Shown here: positions 1 to 9,500 of the stretch, piece after piece
How positions within the stretch are numbered: position 1 is the first letter of the stretch
Layout of the letters: each line of letters begins with the position of its first letter
Origin: Hippopus hippopus
Taxonomy: Eukaryota; Mollusca; Bivalvia; Cardiida; Cardiidae
Assembly (NCBI GenBank): GCA_946811185.2
Contig: OX328109.1
Span: forward strand, 1,240,001 to 1,304,000
Length of the DNA: 64,000 bases
Direction of reading: 5' to 3'
Translations under genes and position numbers: made by a program
Notes under the pieces: model-generated
The model's input: only the letters and a program-made list of their open reading frames with translations
What the model was told of the DNA's origin: nothing
The model's database searches: none

Positions 1-429
1 ATAAAACTTAAGCAGACAGCTTTAAAAACAGTAAAATTGGGATAACCAAAATGGAATTAAGTTGTAAAATTTGACAGATGACTGAATGTTATATTATTGC
101 AACAAAAGCAGAAATTACTTGTTTCTTGCCCAAAATCTTTGCAAAAGGAGCCTGCTTCAAAACTTAAAAGGTAATACACAGAGAGAAATGAGTTAAAGAA
201 TATCGAGAAAAATTCAGCTTGAAGAAAGTATAAAAGTACAATTCTAGCAGAAATTCGGGTCATTCCGGCAAGTCAAATTATCTCCCATGCCAGACAACAG
301 GTTGGTCCTTTTCTGTATTCCTTTACATTTATCCTTGACTCCCTTTGGGATGTTGCAATAAATATAATTTGATTTCATGATATATACATAAGGTCCCCAT
401 ATAATTTTAGAGCAAAATCTGTGTAATAC

Positions 430-582
430 CTCATTAGTTTCTGCATAGAGATCAAATCCACCACTTTACCCTGGTCACGTTTAAAGATCTGTGCCCTCGG
501 AGCTTTATCGTATGTAAACCAGTCACCATACTTCCGTACATTGTTCCAACAGCCACTTTTATTGAAGATCTCTGGAAAGTAC
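430..582 (-). CDS. PLBD2: PLBD2 exon 10, last exon in window
   Basis: Residues 388-439: YFPEIFNKSG, KYGDWFTYDKAPRAQIFKRD, QGKVVDLISMQKLMR. Donor gtatta splits the final arginine codon after two bases. No matching next exon is visible in 1-429. Confidence 0.9.
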
Positions 583-3500
583 CTGTAACATTATTGTAGA
601 GATTTAACCCGTTATCGCACGATCCTGAATGTAAACGACCCTCGAAAAGAAAGCTTTTGAAATCATTGTAGAAAAGGAGAAAATGCTGAAAACCAGCATT
701 TTCTCCTTTTCCCACAATGTTTTCTACCCTTTCATAGCCAAATCCAATCATTTGAGCTATACTAAATTTGTCGTCTGCTAATGCTTTCATTTTGGAGAAG
801 ACTGAAATTTTGTTGTTTGGTAAAGAGTTAACTGTAGTAAATAAATTTGGAACCTTTGACTATGACATCACCATTTTAAAGTATGAACTTCTGCAGAACA
901 TGCAGTTTCATCTTGGATCTATGCTGCCAGTCTTTTAAGTCAAAGTTGCAAAACAGAAATACATTCCAGTATTTTCTCCTTTTCCCACAATGCTATCTAC
1001 CCTATCAAAGACAAATTCTGTCATTTGAGCCACATTTAAATTGTCATCTGCAGATGCTTTCAATTTGGTCCAGTACAAAATTTTTTTGTTTGGTAATGAG
1101 TTAACCCTTTACCAGACGACAAAATTTTAGCCATGTCCAAATTTAAAGCATTTGCAGACGACTATTTCAATGTGACTCAAATTGTGCAATTTTTCTTTCA
1201 TAGGGTAGAAAACATTGTGGAAAAAGGAGAAAATGCTGGTTACCAGTCTCCTTTTCTCACAATGTTTTCAGAAGGCTTCTTTCACAGAGTCGTTAAAAGT
1301 TGGGATTGTGCGGTAAAGGGTTAACCTGACAGCTCTAGGATCTAGAACAGATAGACTTCAATTTCAGGATGGAAGAAGTAGTGTACTGATACAGAAATCT
1401 TTTAAAGGGGACTACTTACGCAATATTATAACTCGGCCAGTACGACTGTGACTTGAGTACATCAGTTTTGTCTGCATAGAGAACTGTACCTCTGTAAGAC
1501 AAAAAAGCTGTAACAGTGAAATTGAAATAGAAAAACAATTCAAAGGGCCATATAGTATAGTGTTTAACCCCATTATGAACAGTATTTCAGTTACATGGCA
1601 TGGGCCATGGCACCTACACATGCTTTCGTGAAGTTTTCTTCTATTCACTAAACAACAAAATTTTAGACTTGTCCAAACTGAAAGCATTTGCAGACGACCA
1701 CTGTTCCACACAAACAGTTTTCTTCTGTTTCCTATAGAGTGACCCCTTGTTTCAAAGGACTAAGAACTCTTGTTTGTGTGTTATGGAGTTTTGCACACAT
1801 GTATGTTAACAGAGCTCCAGATAAAAGGGAGTGATGGTATTCTAAATCCATTATTTCTCCTTGAAACCCTATGTTATGGGTACTCATTAGAATCGTCTCG
1901 ATGAGACTATTCTAATGAGTACCCACACCATAGGGTTTATTGGAGAATGATTCATATTTTCAATTTTGAAATCAAAATAATTCCCTCTATCTGGAGCTCT
2001 GTATGTACTTTGGTCTTTAACAGTGAGTAAAGCAGTTCAGCAGTCACGTATGGAATTAGTTTGAAACTTACTGAATTTTTTCTAGAATAGCAAGAAAAGA
2101 TACTAAGCAGACACTTACGGAATCTGTTCTAAAACAGTTAGAAGGCCAGCAAGAGGTTCAAATCCAGGGTTGAACCGTTCAAAGTCTACCACCATCCACT
2201 GGTTATTGTACCTACAATTAGGATGAAAAAAACTGTACAAGTGAAAGTCTGCTCAACAAAGGGTAAAAATTTTTGCAAATGCATGAAAAATATTTTTGGA
2301 AAAAAAAATATGTGTAAAAAAAATTTGGGTTTGCCCACGTACTTGGTGTGTCACAGAACATGGTTGGAAAAATGTGGCAACACTACCTGATGCATGTAAA
2401 CCAGAAGCTCTTAGATGGTACATGTATTTTCAACATAGTTAAATGAAACCAGGTTTTTGTTTTCAATACATCTGATAACTATTTCAGCCATTCTCAGACT
2501 CCAAAAACCATGAAAAACAACTTTCAGACAGTCACTGGCATTAGACCATCTACAAAAACAGTACCTAATCATTCTCCTGATGCTGGTATATATACCTGAA
2601 GAGTGGGCTTCATATTCACCAACCATTCTTAAGAACATTATCAGTCTTATTCTCCAAAATTTTCTAAATTTGAAAGCAACACAGCTTCTTCCAAAGTTGT
2701 GTTACTTTCAATTTTTAAAAGTCTTGGAGAATAAGACAAAGAATGTTCTCAAGAATGGTTGGTAAATACGGACGCAGGGCCCGAATTCACAGAAAAGAAA
2801 ACTTAAGTCTCTTATTTTGTTCATTCCACTCAAGGACTCATTTTCTAACTTAAGTTGAGTTTGCTTTTTGAGACACATTTTTCAAACATTAACAGGCTTA
2901 AGTAATGTTCTGTTATCCTATTTCAGACTAAACTCAGCATATAAATCGACCTTAGTCTGAATGAATTAGGTCCTTTACATTGCCGAGTTGATTCTGAAAT
3001 ATTAACACCCGTCTGTATAAGTATTACATTTGCATGTAACAAAATTATATGACTCAAATTATGGGATATGTCTTCGAAAGGGCAAAAATATATTATTGTC
3101 ATGTCTTACGTGCCACTGTTGTGTTTCTGAAATATTTGTGCCCACATGTCACCTGACTTTGCCATCCTGTTAGCCACCATCGTTCTCACGCCCTCAAGCA
3201 CAGTGTCAAAGGTTACATACTTATACAGGGATGGGTTACTGTTACCTATTGTGGTTTCCTGTGATGCCTAGAATGTAAGATAAAAAACAAGCAACTTCTA
3301 AACTGCTCACATCATCTTCCCCAGCCAAGGGTGACATTCACTATGTTGTTCTTTTCACCCTTGGCTAATTGACTCGAAATTCTTAATTCTTGAGATATGT
3401 TTATTTATTGGTTACCTATCATGGTTTCTTGAGAGGCCTGAAATGTGAGACAAGAAAAAAAAGCTGCTCCTATACTGCTCACATCATCATTACAAGCCAA

Positions 3501-6500
3501 GCTGAAGGGTGATAATCAGTACATTGCTCTTTTCACCCTTGGCTAATTTGTAAAATTTGTAATTTGAAATTTGTAATGCCTGAGATACACTTAGTCATTG
3601 GTTTCTATGTATTCATGTTTCGCTCTTTCTGTCAAATCCCAAAAGTCTATGGCTCTCTGATTCTTTTAGTTATGTAACTTATTTTGTTATACAGGGAGTG
3701 TATATAATACAAGAGGACCATGATGGTCCTATATTGCTCACCTGAGTATATTTGTAACTTATATGGAATACCACATACAAATAATAGTATATCAAAGCCA
3801 GAAGCCATTCTTTTTTGATAAGGCATACCCGGGGGAGGGGAGGAAAGCCATAATGTGACCCCAATAAGAATTACTCTAACAACTTTTGGCAGAGGGTCAC
3901 CAGAACTTTGCTACAAACAAAACATGAAAGTTTTAGTCTCTCACTTGTCACATGTAATTTTCTTCCTTTTCAATGTTAAATAGGGTGCGCCCGGGCAGAG
4001 CCCAAACTCCACCCAAGGGGTCAATTTTTAAAGTTTTGGTAGAAAGTCTCAAGATGATGTTACATACAAATTAAGAATGCTCTAGCCCTTATGATTTGTC
4101 AGAACAAGAGTTTTAAAAGATTTCCTTCTTTGTTTCTATGTAAAATTGGGTGCACCCGAGCAGAGCCCAAATATGACCCCAAAGAGATAATTTTAACAAT
4201 CTTTATAAAGAGTCACCAGATGATGCTACATGCAAAATATGAATGCTTTGGCCCTTATGGTTTGTCACAAGAAGATTTTAAAAGATTTCCTTCTTTAATT
4301 CTATGTAAAATAGTGTGCGCCCGGGCAGAGCCCAAATATGACCCCAAGGGGATAATTTTAACAATTGTTTATAAAGGGTCACTAGATGATGCTACATGCA
4401 AAATATGAATGCTTTAGCCCTTATGGTTTGTCACAAGAATATTTTAAAAGATTTCCTTCTTTGTTTCCATGTAAAATAGGGTGCGCCCTGGCAGAGCCCA
4501 AATATGACCACAGAAATATAATTTTCACAATTTTGGTAGAGGATCATCAGATAATGCTACAAACCAAATATGAATGCTCTAGCCATTATGGTTTGTCAGA
4601 AGAAGATTTTTTAAAGATTTCCTTCTTTGTTATTATGTAAAATAGGGTGCACCCGAGCAAAGCCCAAATATGACCCTAGGGGAATAATTTTAACAATTTT
4701 GGTAAAGGGTCACCCAATGATGCTTCATACAAAATATGAATGCTCTCGGCCTTATGGTTTGTCACAAGAAGATTTTTAAAGATTTTTTCCATTTTCAGCC
4801 ATTTTGTTGCCATGGCAACCAGAGTTTTTGATGGAATTAAATTCTTGTAACACCTTTTGTAGAGTTTCATCCAAGGAACATTCCTGCCAAGTTTTATCAA
4901 GATTGGCCATCTGGTTTTGGAGGAGAAGATTTTTAAAGAAATTGTTAACGGACGGACGGACAGATGGACGGACGGACGGACGACTGACGATGACTGATCA
5001 CAATAGCTCACCCAGAGCACTTCGTGCTCAGGTGAGCTAAAAAAGGCACATTTCAAGAGTTAGCATTTCTGTGTGGTCGAAGAAGGTCTTGTTGCTTGTA
5101 TTAAGAGCTTTGCATCTGATTTAACTTTTCATTTTTCTTCCCATACACCTCTTTACACATGCAACTCAGCCTGATCTGACCACAGAGAAATGCAGACTGT
5201 TGAAATAAAACCATCTTACCAGTCCTGATGATATGAGATAAAAATCGTCACCAGATAACAACACTCCGGGATAGGAAGACATGGTTATCACTTTACCGGG
5301 CACCAAGTCTGATATAAAACAACAATCTTGGTAAAATATTGTGGAACTAAAAACCAATCAGTGTTTCAATAATGTAACCAACAGTCATCCATTCAGACCA
5401 GAAAAAACAGGCTAGACTTGCTTGTTTTTATGTTCAATGCTGTTTTCAACACTATTTTAGTACAAATATGGCTTAATACTATACCAAATGACAAAATTCT
5501 AGACTGGTCCAACTTAAAGACATTTAAAGACAACATAATGGAAGGTCGCTAATTTGACAAAACTTATCTTTGATTGGTTAGAAAAGATTGAGGGAAAAGG
5601 AGAAAATGCTGGATACCAGCCTTTTCTCCTTTTCCCACAATGTTTTGAAAAGCTTTCTTCCAGTAGTTTGTCAGAAGTTGTGATTGTGTGGTAAAGATTT
5701 AATGATAAAAACCCTATTAAAAAGGATTTAGAAAGAAAAAGCAAGCATTACCAGAGCTGTTGTCATTCATGTGAAATCCAAAATCATACTTCTTGAGGAC
5801 ACGCAACATGCTTTGGTATGAATCCCAAGTGTCATGGGCCACATACAGATCCTTGTTGCCTGGCAACAGCTTAATCAAAGCAGAGCATGATCCAGATCCA
5901 ACAGGTTTGGGTTTCAAACTGCTTGGCCTGAGAGCATTAGGTATGTCTTCCATATCACCACTCAATGACAAAACACTGAAATACAAAGATGCACAATTTT
6001 ATCACATAAACTTTCTTGTTTTCACTGTAATATGGGTAAACTCATTAAGAATTTTCTGCTCTTAAACATTTTTGAGATGAGCATAGTGTGACATCATTTA
6101 TGATGTCATTTTTTACTTCTCTCAGAGAAGTGAATCAGCTTTTATGCATGGAAATTACTGTATGTGCATATATGGTTTTGCAAATTCTGACTGATAATAT
6201 GTGAAAAAACATTATGTGATAAAAAGAATCTGACATTTGCTGCCTCTTGAGATAAAATTTTATTACCTTTTTTAACAAAAAATGTTATGAAACTTGCCAA
6301 AGATTTGCTTAATAAAATTTTTCTAGACTTGTTAAACTCTTTACCAAACAACAAAATTACAGCTTTTTCCAAACTGAAAGCATTTGCAGACACCAAATTA
6401 ATTGTTATTCAAAACTCAAAATTTCTATTTCAAAGGGTAGAAAACTTTGTGGGAAAAGGTGAAAATGCTGGTAACCAGCATTTTTACCTTTTCCCACAAT

Positions 6501-9500
6501 GTTTTCCAAAAGTCTTCTCTTTCAGGGACATTAATAGTCAGGAATGTGTGGTAAAGAGTTAATAAAACTTTATCTAAAATGCAAACTTAAAGTCACCTCC
6601 TGTATATCTATACATATTACCTTGCGCAGATAATAATTTTTCAGCTTGCATAAGACAATCAATGAGAATATTGTGGCAAAAGGAGATATTGATTTTATTC
6701 TTAAAATGTCGTCCAAAACTCTTTACCACATGGTAAAATTTTAGACAAGTCCAAATGGAAAGCATTTGCAGATGATTATTTAAATGAGATTTGTCTTCAA
6801 AAATGTAGAAAACATTCTTGTCCCATGATGTTTTCAAAGACCATTTTCTTAAGGGTAGTTAGTCAGCTATTAGTAAATTGTCAAAGTTCTTTTTCTTAAC
6901 AATCAGAAAATAACTGCCAGTATATACTTATGGAACACCTAACAGGTAAATACATGTATCTACACATGGTTGTTTTGGATTGTGAAAATACTCATCTGTC
7001 AGCCTAGTTCAGAGTTTGTTTATTGACCTGGAGGCTGTGGATTCGCCCCTGTGCAGTTATTCACCAGCATTATTGTTACATTCTTCAAAGGATCAAAAAA
7101 CAGCTGCCATTATATACTTACAGCAAACAAAATGGGTCAATATCTACTGTTTGTGGGTCTCCCCTGTTAAAGTAAATCACTGGTCTTTCATATTTTTTGA
7201 AGAATCAGAAAGAAACCCACTACTATATACTTACAGCAAACCAAACGGGTCAATATCTACAGATGGTCCCTTTGGATTGTTGAAATATCCATCTGTCAGA
7301 CCGTCCACTTGAACCATGAAGAGTTTTACCTAGAACGAAGACAAAATACAGTGTCTGTATTCAGCAACCATTCGTAGGAACATGCTCTATCTTATTCTAG
7401 ATTTGAAAGTAACACAACTTACATATTTGAAAGTAACACAATTTCTATTTGCTAAATCATTTGGTTTAGCCAATAAGAACATGTGTTACTTTCAAGTTAT
7501 AACATATTCTTGAGAATAAGTCAAGGTACAAAGACAAAATACAGGGTTTGTATCCATCAACCATTCTTAGAAATATTCTATGTCTTATTCTAGAGTTAGA
7601 AAGTAACATAAGTTCTGACTGGCTAAACCAAATGCTTTAGAACTTGTGTTACTTTCAAATTTAGACCAAATACTTGAGAATACGTCAAGGAACCAACACA
7701 AAACACAGTGTCTATTCACCAACCATTCTTAAAATATATTCTCTGCCTTACTCTAGAATTAGAAAGTAACACAAACCATTTGGTTTAGCCAATCGGAACT
7801 TATGTTACTGTCTTATTTAGAAAATTCTTGTGAATGAGAAAAAGAATGTTCTTAGGAACGACTGGTGAATACGGACCCTGATGTATATAGAACAGCCTGA
7901 ATAGGGATATAAACTTTACTAACCAGTTATATATCGAATACAGATGATGTTGAGCACACCCTTGTAAAATATGGATTATTGACCATTTACCTTACAATCC
8001 CATGTTTGACTATGAGGAAAAAGGCTTTTGAAAACGTTGCCGGAAGAGGACTACATGCTGGTTACCAGGTTACTAATCCTGTTATAAAACATTGTGAATA
8101 AGGAGACAATACCTCTTTTTAGAAACAGGAGAAAATGATGGTAACCAACATTGTCTCCTTTTCTCACAATGTTTTCTACCCTTTCAATTCCAAACATTTT
8201 CAAAATTTGAATCATATTTATTTTGTTGTCTTCAAATGCTTTCAATTTGGACACTTCTTAAATTGCCTTTCTGTAAACAGTTAACCCTTTACTGCATGAA
8301 GAAATTTTAGGCTCATCCAAACTGAAGGCATTTGTAGACAACCAATTCTTTGTGGCTAAAATAGTAGGACCCATCCCTGGAAAGGTAGAAAAACATTGTG
8401 GGAAAAGGAGAAAAAGCTGGTGACAGCATTTTCTCCTTTTCCCACAATGTTTTTCAGAGCCCTCTTCTTCAGGGTCATTAAAACTAGGTATTGTTTGGTA
8501 AAGCGCTCAAGATACCCCAGACAGAGGGCTTTTGAAAACATTGTGGGAACAGCAGAAAATGCTGGAGACCAGGAATTTCTCCTTTTCTAACAAATATTTT
8601 CACCTTTTCAAAAAATTCAATATTTGAGTCATATTTATTTTGCCATCTTTCACTTAAGAGACTTCTTGAATTGCCTTTTGGTGAACACAACATAACAAAT
8701 TTTAGACTTGTCCAAATTGAAAGCATTTGTACAAGCAGACAAGGAATTGAATGCAGCTCAAATGATGGAACTTATCTTTGGAAAGGTAGAAAATATTGTG
8801 AGAAAAGGAGAAAATGCTGGTAACCAGCATTTTCTCCTTTTCCCACAATATTTTCAAGAGCCTTTTTTTTTCAAGGTCATTAAAACTTGGGATTGTTTGG
8901 TAAAGGGCTCACGACCCCCCCCCCAAACAGATAGCTTTTGAAAACATTGTGGCAAAAAGAACAATGCTGGAGACAAGCAATTTCTCATTTTCTAACAAGT
9001 ATTTTCTACTCTTTCAAAACTAAAATTCAATTTTTGAATCACTTGCATTTTGTCATCTGTAAATGATTTCAGTTTGGACCTTTCTAGAATTTTTCTAACA
9101 CTGGCCTGGAGTACGACTATTCTATCCCAGTGCTCTTACCAAGTGCCAGTAAGGGTCTGTGTTAGATTGTGCCTGCTTTTTCATCCAGCTGATGTTATCT
9201 TGGAGAAAGTTTCTCAATGCCACACATTCTGGGGTCATAGGCTCATCACAAAACTGACCTAGTTTGTAAAGAACTTCATAGTGCATACTGATTTATTCAG
9301 TGTCAACATATTTCTTCTTTAATCTCATATATAGTAAATAGTGTGACACCATCCATGTATGCAAACTGGCAATCAGATTGATTGTATGGTGTTTAACACC
9401 ATTTTCAACATTATTTTAGTTATATCAAGGCAACCAGTGCACCTATCTATGCTTTCCTGGAGTTTTTCTTATTAGTACTGTGCATAATATTCTCTCCAAG

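Noticed and set aside
4091..5056. Open frames of 84-126 codons with internal protein repeats (FKRFPSL, CARAEPKYDP)
   Set aside because: Produced by the 165-bp tandem array and GGAC microsatellite of the family D element; frames differ between units and no domain is recognised.
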